64,000 nt of DNA from Diacronema lutheri. Taxonomy: Eukaryota; Haptophyta; Pavlovophyceae; Pavlovales; Pavlovaceae. The translations under genes were made by a program, and so were the position numbers. This document shows, piece after piece, positions 50,603-61,261 of the stretch; the first letter of the stretch is position 1; the number at the start of each line of letters is the position of its first letter. The stretch spans positions 1,612,001 through 1,676,000 of the forward strand of contig JAGTXO010000003.1 of NCBI GenBank assembly GCA_019448385.1. The letters are read 5' to 3'. Below the pieces are notes generated by a model. That model ran no database searches and was not told the DNA's origin. It saw only the letters and a list, made by a program, of their open reading frames with translations.

Positions 50603-52330
50603 GCCACCGGCATACTCGCCCGCATAGCCGTGCGGCCCACCGAGCGGCCGCGCGCGCTCGACGGCGTCCGCGCGCGGCTCGAAGACGGTGCCGTACGAGC
50701 CGCCGCGCGGGACGAGCCCATCGCCCGCCTTTGGCCCCGCGCCATAGTGCGACTCTCGTCCGCCGCGCGCGACTGCGGCGCCGCCGTCCGCGCCGCGCGC
50801 GTACATGTCGTGGCCGCCGTACATGCCGCCGTACGGCGTTGCGCCGCGCGCGCCCGGGCTCGCGCTGCGCGGCGGGCCGCCGCCCGCGACGCCGACGCCA
50901 TTGCCCGCGTCGGCGGGCGGCGCGCGCTCCAAGCCGCCGACGGCGCGCCGCGCGTCGTCCGAGCGCGCGCCGTCGGCGCGCGGCGCGCCGCCGCTGTGCA
51001 ACGTCGCGTCGCTCTCGCGCTCGTCGGACGCCGCGGGCGCGTCCAACTCGGTCCAGCGCGACGACGACGGCGAGCTGCTGTCGTCGCCTCCGCCCGCCGG
51101 TCGGGGCGCGCCAGGCGTCGGGCTCGGCTGCACAGGCCCACGGCTGAGCGCGCCTGCGCGCGCGCTGCCGGCCGGCGGCCAGGCCGCGCGCGACCGCTCG
51201 TGCGACTGCGGCGTGAGATCGCGCGCGGGGCCGAGCTCGCGTGCCTGGGCGCCGCGCGCGCCGCCGCCGCCATTGCCGTCGCCGTCGCCACCGTCGTCGC
51301 CGCCGTCACCGTCGGCGGGGAGCAGGGCGATCGCGAGCGCGGACGGCCGCCGCGTGTCGCGCGACGACGGCGCCGTCGACTCGCGCGGCTGCGCGCGCTC
51401 GTCGGCGACCGCGCCCGCGTGGTCTGCGCCGCCGAAGCGGCGCGCGGCGATTGCGGCCGCCTCGCGCGCGAGCTCGCCGCCCAGCCCGCCGCTGCCGGGC
51501 GAAGCGGCGGCGGGGCTGCGCGGTGGCGTGCCGGCCGCACCGCCCGCGCCCGCGCCGGCGCCGGCGCCGGCGCCGCCATCGTGCAGCTCGCGCGCGAACG
51601 AGCGCACGCGCGACGGCCGCACCGCGCGCACATCGGATGGCGGCGGCGCAGGCGGCGCGTCGCGCGCGCGCGCGCGCAACGGCGCGCCGGCCGCGAGCGC
51701 GGCGTCGATCTGCGCAAAATCGCCCTGCGCGAGGCGGCCGGGCGGCGCCGACGCGGCGCGCTCGCTGGCCGGCCCGGCCGCCGGCGCGCCCGCGCGATCC
51801 CGGCGCGTCGGCGTGACGGAGCGGCGGCCGAGCATCGCGGCGGCGGCGGGGCGATCGTGCGACGCCGCGTGTGACGACACGCCCATAAAACCGCCGTAGC
51901 CGTACGAATGCGAGAGCGTGTTCTCGACGATCGGCCGCAGCCCGCGGCCGAGGTGCACGACGCGGCTCTCGTACTGCGGGTCGCCGCGGTAGAAGGAGTC
52001 CGAGGAGGCGCGCGAGCCGCCGCCGCCCTTCTCGGGCGACTCGGCGTCGGTCGCCTCGCGCGCAAAGAGCGACGGGCCGTATGCGTGCACGAGCGCCGAG
52101 TAGGTGAGCTGCGTGCCCGGTACGCGCCTGTCGTCGCTGGCGCTTTGCGTGCTCAGCCGCGCCACGCCGTAACGCCGACTCGGCGAGCCGCTCGAGCCTG
52201 CCGATGGGTCGGCAGGCGGGCTCGATGGCCGCACGCCCGTCTGGCTGCCCTGCGGCTCGGCCAGCGGCTGGCCGCGCGGTGCAGGCGCTGCGCCCGCGCC
52301 GCGCGCCTCGACGACTCGCCCGAGGGGCAT
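45981..52330 (-). CDS. large IQ-motif coiled-coil protein
   Basis: Two exons, 52330-47192 and 46793-45981, about 1983 aa; the 398-nt intron contains a minisatellite. The N-terminal third is disordered, with SDSFYRGDPQYESRVVHLGR the most ordered part. It is followed by poly-Asp and at least six IQ-like motifs (AARAIQRAARAR, AARAVQAAERGRAAR, AATLIQAAARR, ALALQAGARGRAAR, AAIVIQRHERAR, ATALQAAARGRRGRR), which typically bind calmodulin or myosin-type light chains. Long Ala/Arg coiled coils and a second poly-Asp run follow. The last exon ends in a more ordered block, GGTLRLIVSLHDQRDVTRVC, then VPPHGTVQMPV. Function unknown; a cytoskeletal or ciliary scaffold is plausible. The exon 2 start is inferred from acceptor and phase. 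Confidence 0.6.
46939..47178. repeat. 56-bp minisatellite in the IQ-protein intron
   Basis: GACGGGCGCGAGG recurs at 46939, 46995, 47051, 47107 and 47163, each 56 bp apart, giving four full copies and a partial one. The array fills much of the 398-nt intron (47191-46794). On the coding strand the unit is pyrimidine-rich. Confidence 0.92.
48702..48741. repeat. GTC triplet run encoding poly-Asp
   Basis: A CGT/GTC triplet run in the IQ-protein exon encodes about eleven Asp on the minus strand. A similar run at 50451-50492 encodes thirteen Asp just before the IQ motifs. Confidence 0.8.
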
Positions 52331-52976
52331 TGGGGCAGCCCGGGCCCCTTTTGGGCCAAAACGTTGTGAATGAAACGTCCGGCAGCGTCCTCACAAACGA
52401 CGGACGGAATCGTGGCTCGTGCCTGGCGCCGCCAGGCGCGTGAGCAGCCAGGCGCGTGAGCAGCTCTTCGGCCAACGCCATGCCACGAACGTCAATTCCA
52501 AGTCTGGCAAAGTGTACGATCGGCGCCAGCCGGCCAACCTGCCGACCGCGGGAGGTCTGGCAAACTTGAAGTCGTGACAATGGCACTATGCTGACATGCA
52601 GGCTCGAACCGTCGAACGCCTTGCCGGAATCAGATTTTACAAAGCCATGCCCTGTGTACAGTGACAAACTGCGCTTGCTGCGCCTTGAGCGGCGCGCGCG
52701 CCGTGTGCTCGCTTGACCGTCTCCCACACTTCCAGGCCCCTAGGCAACGGCTTCACCGACCGACGCGGTCGCGCGCTCCGTATGCACGTGCACATGCCCA
52801 GACCTTTTGGCGTGGCGCGCGCGCGTCACAAACGTGTAAACGCGGCGCCGCCGCGCCGCCGCGCCGCGACGCCGGGACGCCGCCGCGACGCGCCTTGGCC
52901 GACGCCGCTCCAGCGCGCCTCGGCCGCCGTTCGCTGCGCGTGAGCGTCGGCGCAGAGGCGAACGTGTCGTGCGAGC
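52331..52976. other. 646-bp intergenic region, no gene seen
   Basis: This lies between the start of the IQ gene and the stop of the homeodomain-like ORF, both on the minus strand. It contains a 16-bp direct repeat, GCCAGGCGCGTGAGCA, at 52431-52446 and 52447-52462, and is less GC-rich from about 52450 to 52680. It is probably the IQ-gene promoter. Confidence 0.5.
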
Positions 52977-53276
52977 TCAGCCCGATGAAGCGGCGGCGAA
53001 TGCGGCTCGTCGCACCCTGAACCACTCGACGATCAGGTTCGTGTCGTGCACGCGGAGCCCGTCCGCCAGCACGCGGATCATCGTGTCGCTCGGCGTCGGC
53101 TCTGCGCTGAACGCGGCGTGCAAGACCTCGAGGACGTCCGAGCACAACTTTGCCACGGCGGTGCACTCCATGGACTCGGCGTACGTCCCCTGCGTCTCGC
53201 TCGGCGATGCGTCGTCGAACATTGTGGCCATCGACTGCGAGCTCGCCCGAGGCGATCGTGACGCTGTGGATATCAT
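52977..53276 (-). CDS. short homeodomain-like protein with atypical recognition helix
   Basis: 99 aa, possibly only the last exon of a larger gene. Residues 43-93 align by pattern to a homeodomain: helix 1 DVLEVLHAAFSAEPTPS (cf. LExLxxxFxxxPxPS), helix 2 TMIRVLADGL, and helix 3 TNLIVEWFRVRRAAF (cf. QVxVWFQNRRAK). The core residues Leu16, Phe20, Trp48, Phe49 and Arg53 are present, but Gln50 is Arg and the near-invariant Asn51 is Val. It stops soon after helix 3. Homeodomains bind DNA as transcription factors; without Asn51, specific binding is doubtful. The opposite strand is also open here, but it lacks any domain. Confidence 0.5.
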   Translation of the reverse strand: MISTASRSPRASSQSMATMFDDASPSETQGTYAESMECTAVAKLCSDVLEVLHAAFSAEPTPSDTMIRVLADGLRVHDTNLIVEWFRVRRAAFAAASSG

Positions 53277-54665
53277 GGTTGCAATCGGGGGAGGCTGCCT
53301 CCGGAAAGAAGAAGTTCCAATGACACTTCAGGCTCCCGCATACGCTCAGCCAACACCGCCAATCACACTCGGTTTCGGCGGGACGAAGGTGAGTAGATCC
53401 TGGACCGGCTCGTGGCCCTGGGCGCAATCCGCGGCGCCCAATCGGCTGATTACGACACCGGCCGTACTGTGCACACCTGCCTAGGGAGACTCTCACGCGT
53501 GCCCGCGGTGTGCGCGGCCCGAAAGCGTTCCCCGTCGCGTCGCTCCCCGATTGGTCCCGCGCGCGCTGCGGAAGTGGCGCCGGCGCCAAAGCCGAGCGCG
53601 GCCGCCGCGCGCGGCGCGCCCTTTGCGTCGTCCGCCGGTCCACCGATGCAGCGATGCTGTGCGACGGGCGAGGCGGGGGAAGGCCATGAGGTCGCGAACG
53701 TGCGCCGAGTAAAGCCGCCTGAGCCATCGCGCGCACGCCTGCTACGAGTTCGCCCTCCTCCTGACCTTGTCAAGTGTCGGCCGGGCTCGTCGGCTCGCGC
53801 GACCCTCGATTCAGACGCCTCTCATCAGTTCCTCACTACACCGTCAGTGAAATCGATGGAGGGAACCTGCTGTGGCGCGCGGTACGTGCCTCCACCACAG
53901 CGCGCGAGGGCGCCGGGGCACGCTCGCGAGGAGGCGCGCGCGCGCAGCAGCAGCATAAGCATTAGCAGCAGCAGCAGCAGTCCATGCGCCGCGCGATGGG
54001 ACCGCAGGCCGGGGCCGCCCGTGCGCTCGGCGCGCGCGCGCACGGCCCGGCCGTTGCGCGCGCGCCCCGCCCGCCCCAAAGCCGACGCCACTGTGGCCGT
54101 GCGCGCGCGCCGCGCGCGCGGAGGGCTCGCCGCGGAAAGCTTGATCTTATCTGTCAGCCCACTCGGGCGATGATCACACGCGAACGACACGCGGGAGCGC
54201 GCGGCCGCGGGGCCTGAACAGCTCGCGGCCCGCGCAATGACCGACGGCGGGGCCTCCCCGCGCGCGGCGCGGCACTCACGGCCGCGGCGGAGGGTGCAGC
54301 TAGGGCGTGGCGGGCCGCGTGCGTGGCGGCCGGGCGGCATCGTGCGGGCCGCGCCGCGGCGGCCGGTGGGTGCGCCGCCGAAACGCGGGCGTGGGGGGCG
54401 GACAGCGCCCCCCACCCTTCCCTACAGCACGAGCGGAAGCGCGAGGGGTGGCTCGCCGCGCGCTGCGCCACGAGATGGGGCCCAGCGCCGCGCGGCACGG
54501 CACACGCCACGAGCCCCACACGCGCCGCCGCCGCGCGCGCGCGCGCGCGCGCTTGGCTCACGCTTGCCTACCGTGCCGCCGCGTCGCCATCGTGCGAAGT
54601 CACGCCGCGCAGCCGCGCGCGTGAGCCACGCGTGAGGCGCCCTGCACTTCGCCCACGCCGCCGCG
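53277..54665. other. 1.4-kb intergenic region, no convincing gene
   Basis: Several open frames cross this stretch on both strands but are low-complexity and unlike any domain I know. A CAG/AGC repeat lies at 53947-53982. Upstream exons of the homeodomain-like gene (-) and the promoter of the karyopherin gene (+) may lie here. Confidence 0.45.
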
Positions 54666-56164
54666 ATGGACTGCGCCGCGCTTGGTGCGGACGTGAGCAG
54701 CCGCCGGCCGCCTCCATCGCTCGGCCAGGCCTATGCGCTCTGGCTCGCGCACGCCGCGGCGCTCTTCGCGCCGGACACGCCCGCCGACGCGCGCGCGCGC
54801 GCATCGCGCCATCTTGAGCAGGCCGTGCGCGAGCCGCACGCGCTCGCGTTGTTCACGGCCATCGTGCGCATCGGCGTTTGCGCGCACCCGCGCGCGGCCG
54901 TGCTCGGCGTTGCAGATGGCGGCGGCAGCAGCGGCGATGGCGGCGGCGGCGCCGGCGGCGCGCGCGTGCGGGCCGAGCCGGAGCGCGCGTGCGCGGCGGC
55001 GCTCACCCTCGCCGCACAGCAGCTGCGCACGCGCGTGCGTCGCGAGCCACCGCCGCGCGACGCGCTGCGCGCGCTAACCGCCGAGCTGGCGACGGCGCTT
55101 GTCGCCAGCTGCGCGCCGAGCGGCGGCGCCGCGCCCCGCGCGCTCATCCACGCGCTCGCCGAGGGCCTCGCCGCCATGCTCCTCCTCTCCGACGGCTGCG
55201 CGCCGTCCGACGCGCGCGCGCCGGACGGGTGGCAACCGGACGGGTGGCAACCGGACGGGTGGCAACCGGACGGGTGGCAACCGCTGCTGACGCGCGCGGC
55301 GGCCGAGCTGCGCGCGCTCGGTGAGGCGGGCGAGCGCGCGTGCCGCGCGCTGCTCGCCGCGACGCCGCTCGAGCTGTCGCCGCGGCACGCGGGCGCGGCC
55401 GACGCGCGCTCCGCCCTCGCGCGCGCGCGCTCGGCGCTGCGCTCCGCGGACGCCGCGTCGGGCGTGCTGCCGCTCCTGTGCGAGTGGCACACGCGCGCGG
55501 ACTGCGCGGCGGAGCGCGCGCGCGCTTTTGCGGCGATGGCCGAATGGGCGAGCGCGCGGCTGCTGCCGCCGGTCGAGGCGCTGGGCAGCGCGCTCGCCGC
55601 GTGCGCCGCGGCCGTCCTCGCGCGCGCGCCGCAGCGCGCGCTCGGCCAAGCCGACGGCGCCGACGGCGGCGACGACGGCGACGACGATGATGACGACAGC
55701 GACGGCGAAGCGGAGGCGGCGTTGCAGCTGCTCGCCTCCCTCGCCGAGGCCCTCGCCGCTGACTGCGCGAGCCACGACGAGCAGCGGCTCGATGCCGACG
55801 CGCGCGGCGCGGACGAACCGACGCGGCAGGCCGAGCCGCGCGCGCGCGCCGGCGGCGAAGGCGCCGATCACGACGCCGACCACGCGGCCGACGGCTCGCG
55901 CGGCGCGCTGCCGGCCGGCGCGCGCATCGACGGCGAGGCGACGGTGCGCGCGGCGGCGCAGCTCGCCGAGCACGCCGCCGCGCTCGCCGCCGTGCAGCGC
56001 GGCGCGCCCGCCGCGCCTGCCGCGCGTGCGGCGCGCGCGCTGAGCGGCTGCGCGCTCGCGCTTGGCCCGGCGCTGCTGCGCGCGGCGGCGGACGAGGCGG
56101 TCGACGACGCGGCGGCGGCGGTGGCGACGAGCGGACGCGCGCCGAGCGCCGCCGCGGCGGCGGA

Positions 56165-56200
<36 letters not shown>

Positions 56201-58985
56201 GCTCGCCGCCGTGCCCGCGCCGGGCGGCGCGGCGGGCGGGCGCGCTCCGCTGCGCTCGCTCCTCACGCTGCTCGGCGCGCTCGTCGACGCGTCGGACTCG
56301 CCGGCCGCGCGGCGCGCGCAGCTCGCCGCGCTCGCGTCGTGGGCGCCGCTCTGGGCCGGCCTGTGCGCGGCCGCTCGCGCGCCGGCGCGCACGCGCGACG
56401 CGCGCGCGGCCGCGCGCGCGGCCGCGGCCGCGCAGCTGCTGTGGGCGGCCGCTCGGCCGCTGCTCCTTCAGCGGCTGCCTGCCGCGCTGCTGCGCGCGTC
56501 GACGCTGCCGCCGCATCTCGCGCCGTGCGGCACGGCGCTGCTCGCGCCCGCGCCCGACGCGGTGCCCGGCGTCGCGCCACTGCGGCTGTGCGCGCGCGCC
56601 GACGGCGCGCGCGACGCGTGGGACGACGTGCGCGAGTCGGTGCGCGAGGCGATCCGCGCGGCGCTGCTGCAGCCACCGCCCACGGTGCGCGTCGGCGCGG
56701 ACGCCGCGCCCGCCACGCCGCCCGGCGCGCGCGCGAGCGGCGAGCGCGGCGGCGGGCGCGGCGGCGGGCGCGGCGGCGGGCGCGGCGGCGGGCGCGGCGG
56801 CGGGCGCGGTGGCGGGCGCGGCGGCGGGCGCGGCGGCGGGCGCGGTGGCGGGCGCGGCGCGGCGCGCGACGGCGACGGCGACGCGGCGCGCGCGGCGGCC
56901 GACGCGGCGGGCGCGGCGTGCGCGGCGGAGCTGTGCGCGCTCGCGTGCGCGCAGCTCGGCGCGGAGGCGGCGGCGTCGGCCGCCGCGCGCCGCGCGGGCG
57001 CCGACGCGCGCGCGCCATGGCGGCCGTGCGAGGCGCTGTTGCACTTCATCTCGGCGACGGCCAAGCCGCTGCGCAACGCGCCGTGCGCGCAGCTCGGCGC
57101 GGCGCTGGGCGCGGCGGCGGCGCTGCCCAACCACCGCGCGGTGCACGCCGCCATTGCCGTCCTCGTCTCGGCGCTCGCCGACTGGGCCGTCGCCGCCGCC
57201 GCCACGCGCGCCGACAGCGCACCGCTTGACGAGTGCGTGCGGCTCGCGCTCGCGTGCGTGCCGCTGCGCGAGGAAGGCGGCACCGTCGCGCCGCTGCCCG
57301 GCGGCGGCTGGGCGGCGGCGGCGTGCGGTGACGGCGGCGGCGGCGGCGGCGAAGGTGGCGGCGGCGGCGGCGGCGGCGAGGCGCGCGCCGCGCTGCGAGC
57401 GCACGACGCGGAGGGCGCGTGCTTTGACATGCGCGTGCGCCAAGACCACGCAGGCGCCGTCGCACTGCTCAAGCTCGCGGCCGCCGCGCGCGCGCGCGGC
57501 CTCGAGCTGCCGCTGCCCGCGGACGGCGCGCGGCGCGCGCTCGCGTGCGCGGCGCGCGCGCTCGTCGACGCGGAGACGGGCGGCCGGCTGCACTCTGAGC
57601 GCTCGCGCGCGCTGCTCGTCGACGCGCTCGCGAGCGCGACGAGCACCCTCGCCGACATGCGCGCGCAAGACGCGTCCGCCGCCGAGCTGTTGCGCGCGCT
57701 GCTCGACGAGGGTGTGCGCCTCGCGCGTGAGGCACGCGACGCCGAGGCGGGCGTGCTCGCCGGTGGGCCTCGCGCCGACGCCGCCGCCACCGCGCGCCAC
57801 GCCGCGCTGTGCGCCGAGCAGCTGCGCGTCCTCGGCGGCGCGGCGGCGCGGCTGCCGCAGCGCGCCGCGCTCGCCACGTGGCTCTCGCGCTGGCACCACG
57901 TCGACGAGCTCGCGCGCGCGGCGAGTCGCGAGCGCCCGCCGCCGCTGGGCGCGCCCGACGGCACGCCCGCCGCCGCCGCCGCGCCCGCCGCCGCCGCCGC
58001 CGCTTATTGCGCGCTGTGCGGAGCGGTGCTCGGCGCGCATGGCGCGCGCGGCGCGGCCGAGCTGCCGCAGCTGCTGTCGCGTCTCGCGCCCGCCGTGTGT
58101 GCGCTCATGCCGCTCGCGCCCGTCGCGGCGCTGCGCACGACCGCCATCGCGTGCCGCGCGCTCGGCGGCGCGCTCGACGGCGCGGCGGACGGCGGCGCGG
58201 CGGACGGCGCACGCGCGGCGGCGGTGGCGGCGGCGGTCGCAGGCGCGCTCGGCGCGTGGCTGCACGACGCATCGGCGCTCGTCGCCACCGCGCTCCTCGG
58301 GCCCGGCGGCGACGACGGCGGCGTGTGCCCGCTGCCGACGCCCGCCGCCACCGCCGCTGACGCGCGCGCCAAGCGCGCCGCGCTCGCGCACGCTTACTGC
58401 GCCGAGTTGCTGCCTGGAGCGGCCACGGCCGCGCCCCTCGCGCTCGCGCACGCCGGCCGCGCGGCGGCGGCGATCGTGCTGCGATGCGCGCGCGCCGCGC
58501 CGCCGGCGGGCGCCGAGCCGTCGCACGCCGACTGCGCCGAGGCGCGCGCCGCACTCGCAGCGCTCTCGGCGCAGCCGGGCGCGCGCGGCGCCGCGGCGCT
58601 CTACGGCGACGGCGTGCTCGGCGCCGAGGGCCCGAGGCTCGTTGGCGCGCTGCTCGGCGCGGCGTGCGGCGGTCTGCCCGCGTGGATGCTTGGCGAGGTC
58701 GCCGCGGCGCTTTGGGCGCTGCTCCACGCCGTCGGCGTCGACGTGTTCGCCGGCTGGCTCGCCGCCGGCGCTGCGCCCGGCGCCGCGCTCTGGCCGCGCG
58801 CCGAGCAGCCGCTCGCGCAGCGGCTCGCCGTCGCGCGCGAGCTGCTCGCGCCGCGCGCGGTCGCCAATCGCGCCGTGTTCAAGGCGGTGCTCAAGCAGCT
58901 GCGCGGCGGCAAGGCCAAGGGCGCGGGCGGCACGCCACGCATCGAGCGCGGCGGCGGCGACGATGGCGGCGCGCGCGCGGCGTAG
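54666..58985 (+). CDS. importin-beta-family protein, TNPO3/IPO13-like, with large low-complexity inserts
   Basis: 1439 aa, Ala-rich, all-helical in appearance. The N-terminus (AYALWLAHAAALFAPDTP, then ARARASRHLEQ) fits the first HEAT repeat of karyopherins. The C-terminus fits TNPO3 best: GLPAWMLGEVAAALWALLHA followed by VFAGWLAAG (cf. LPPYMLPDVADVLWEIMQ and FCRWLE). TNPO3/IPO13 carry SR proteins and other cargo through nuclear pores. Usual length is about 920-960 aa; the extra 450 residues come from inserts such as DGWQP repeats, acidic runs, poly-Ala and a GGGR repeat array. HEAT-type helices persist between inserts. No intron evident. Confidence 0.5.
55221..55280. repeat. 15-bp perfect tandem repeat (four copies)
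   Basis: Four identical copies of CCGGACGGGTGGCAA encode DGWQP repeats in the karyopherin-like protein. Perfect identity implies a very recent expansion. Confidence 0.92.
56744..56860. repeat. 12-bp repeat encoding GGGR
   Basis: About nine copies of GGCGGCGGGCGC (some GGTGGC) encode a GGGR array in the karyopherin-like protein. Such RGG-like tracts often bind RNA; this one is surrounded by HEAT-like helices. Confidence 0.85.
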
Positions 58986-59218
58986 CGGTGCGCGCCACCG
59001 CCGCGCGCGGAGGGAGGACGAGGGCGCGGGGAGCGTTTGTCGCGCTGGCTGACTGTGGGCGCCCGAGTCCCGACGCAAATCATGACCGTTCACGTGACTG
59101 ACGCGTTCTGCTGACCGCCCCTCACTCTGCCCACTCACTGACACGCACTGGCCCACTGCCGCAAGCGCACAGCCACACACCCTGAGACACCCAGAGGCGC
59201 GCGCCCTCGGCTCAGCAC

Positions 59219-61104
59219 TCAGAACTCAAAACTCAAAAGGTCAGCATCGCATTGCGCACAGCAGCCAAGCCACGCTGACGGCGAGCAGCGCGGACGCCGA
59301 CGGCGCGCTGCCGTCCACGCCGTCGTCGTCGAGCTGCGCCGACCGCGCGGCGTCGGGCGTCGGGCGTCGGGGCGGGGGCGCGTGACGCGTGACGCGCGGG
59401 TGGCGGATGCGCGCACGAGGCGGCGCGCGGCGCGCGGCTGCCTCTGCGCGCGCGGTGCGCGCACCTGCAGCCTGAGCGCGAGCGCGTGCGCGCAGAGGCA
59501 GCCGGCGGCGCACACGCCGCAGAGCGCACGCACGCGCGCGGCCGCGAGCCGGCAGGGCAGCAGCGCCGCGCACGCGAGCAGCGCGATCGCGCCGCCGAGC
59601 GGCATCGACGCGCCGTGCGGCGGCAGCGCGGACGGCGCGAGAAGCGCGGCGAGCTCGGCGCACTCGCCGCGCGCGAGCTCGGCCGCGCCAGCGGTGCCGC
59701 CACGCAGCCCGACGATCGGCCCGTCGCGCACAGCCAACGCGACGAGCTGCGCGAAGCCGTACGCGCCAAGCCACGCGCGCAGCAGCAGCCGCGACGCGCG
59801 TGACGCGCACGCCCGAGGCAGCAGCAGCAGCCCGAGCACGGCGCACGCGGCGGCGGCAAGGGCGGCGGCGCCGCCGCGCAGATCCGCGTGCGACGGCTGC
59901 CCCGCCGCCGCGAGCGCGGCGCGGCCGAGCGCCACGGCCGCGCCGTGCGCGAGGTGGACGGCGTCGGCGGCGGCGTCAAGCGTCGCATTCAGCGGCGGCA
60001 GTCTGCCGAGCGCGCGCGCGCGCGCATGCGCGCCCGCCGCGGCGGGCTGCGCGCGAGCGCAGCCGGCGCGCACCGCAGAGAGCAGCGCGCTGGCGAGCGC
60101 GTCACTCGCGTTGCCCAGCACGCCGAGCGGCGCGCGCGCGCGCGCGGCGAGCGGCGCGGGGAGCGCGCGCAGCAGCGCGCTCGCCGCCGCGCCCGACAGG
60201 CCGGCCGACGGCGGCGCGCGCTCGCACTCGCGCTCGGAGAAGAGGCCGCGCAGGCCGAGGCTGAAGCCCGCATCGACCGGCTCGCCGCGCGCGAGCCACA
60301 GCGATGCCGCGCGCGCGGCGAGTGCGCGCGCGCTCCCCGCGCCAGCGCGCGAGAGCGCGCCGGCGGCGGCGCTCGCCGCCCAGCGCGCCGCGCCGTCGAG
60401 CGCGCGCGCGGTGACGTCGAGCGCGCGCGCGAGTTGCGCCGTTGCTGTCGCGTTGAGCGACGCCTCCGCCGCGTCGAGATGCGCCTGCAGCCGTCGGAGG
60501 TGCGCCTCGCGCAGCGAGGCTGAGTCGGCGCGCGCGCGCAGCTGCTCGGTCAGCCGGTGCAACTCGGCCTCGGAGCGCGCAAGGCGCGCCTCGAGCGAGC
60601 TCGCCTCCTGTGGCAAGCGCGCGCGCACGAGGAGCGGGACGGGCGACGCGCTCAGCGGCGCAGTGCTCTGCGGCCTCGCGCGGCGCGCCGGCGCGCGCGC
60701 GCCGGCGGCGCGGCCTCGCGCACCGCCTTGGCCGCCTGGACTTGCGCCTCGATCTGGGAGGAGGTGGCGGCGCGCAGCTCGGCGAGGCGCAGGCCGGTTT
60801 CCGTCTGCTCGCGCACCGCGCTCGCGTGCGCGCCGCGCAGCGCCTCCACCTCGGCGCCCAGCTCAGCGACCGTCGCGTTGAGCCGCTCGGCCGCGTCGCG
60901 CCACGCGGCCGCCTCCGACGCGGACGCGCGCGCCTGCGCGTCGGACGCCGCGCACACGTCAAGCTCGAGGCACGAGGCATCACCGTCGCTGCACGCGCGC
61001 ACCTCTCCCGCCGCGCCGCCCGCGAGGCACGCCGCCAGCGCGAGCGCGAAAGCGTTTGAACGGGTCGCCCCATGGCGGGTGGCGTTTGAACGGGTCGCCG
61101 CCAT
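59219..61104 (-). CDS. signal-peptide, coiled-coil, multi-pass membrane protein of unknown family
   Basis: Exons 61104-60724 and 60607-59219 give 589 aa; the intron is 116 nt, donor GTGCGC. An N-terminal signal peptide ([17 protein letters not shown]) precedes a short Cys-containing region ([15 protein letters not shown]), then coiled coil on both sides of the intron ([40 protein letters not shown]). About three membrane helices follow near residues 390-520. The arrangement of signal peptide, Cys region, coiled coil and C-terminal membrane helices recalls KAR5/GEX1-type nuclear-fusion proteins in outline only; I see no diagnostic residues. The last 80 residues are Arg/Pro-rich and may reflect a missed intron. 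Confidence 0.55.
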
Positions 61105-61261
61105 GGCGGCGGGTCCGGACGGGACCCCAAAGCGTCGCGAAAGCGCGCACCGGACCTTTCGGGTGGCAGCTCGCGCGAGCGCCGCCTCCAACCGCCCTCC
61201 CACATCAGCAAAAAAAGGGCTCCTCCTCCCGCGCTCTCGCACCTCCCGCCGACCACCAACC

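Noticed and set aside
52590-52620. A GGCTCGAACC tract resembling a tRNA T-arm
   Set aside because: The flanks do not pair and no D-arm, anticodon arm or acceptor stem could be found.
52969-53484. A 171-aa plus-strand frame opposite the homeodomain-like ORF
   Set aside because: Balanced composition but no recognisable domain; the minus strand gives an ordered homeodomain pattern.
55074-59180. A 1368-aa open frame on the minus strand opposite the karyopherin-like gene
   Set aside because: Arg/Ala/Gly shadow with no domain. At this GC content antisense frames lack stops, while the plus-strand frame shows HEAT-like helices and a TNPO3-like end.
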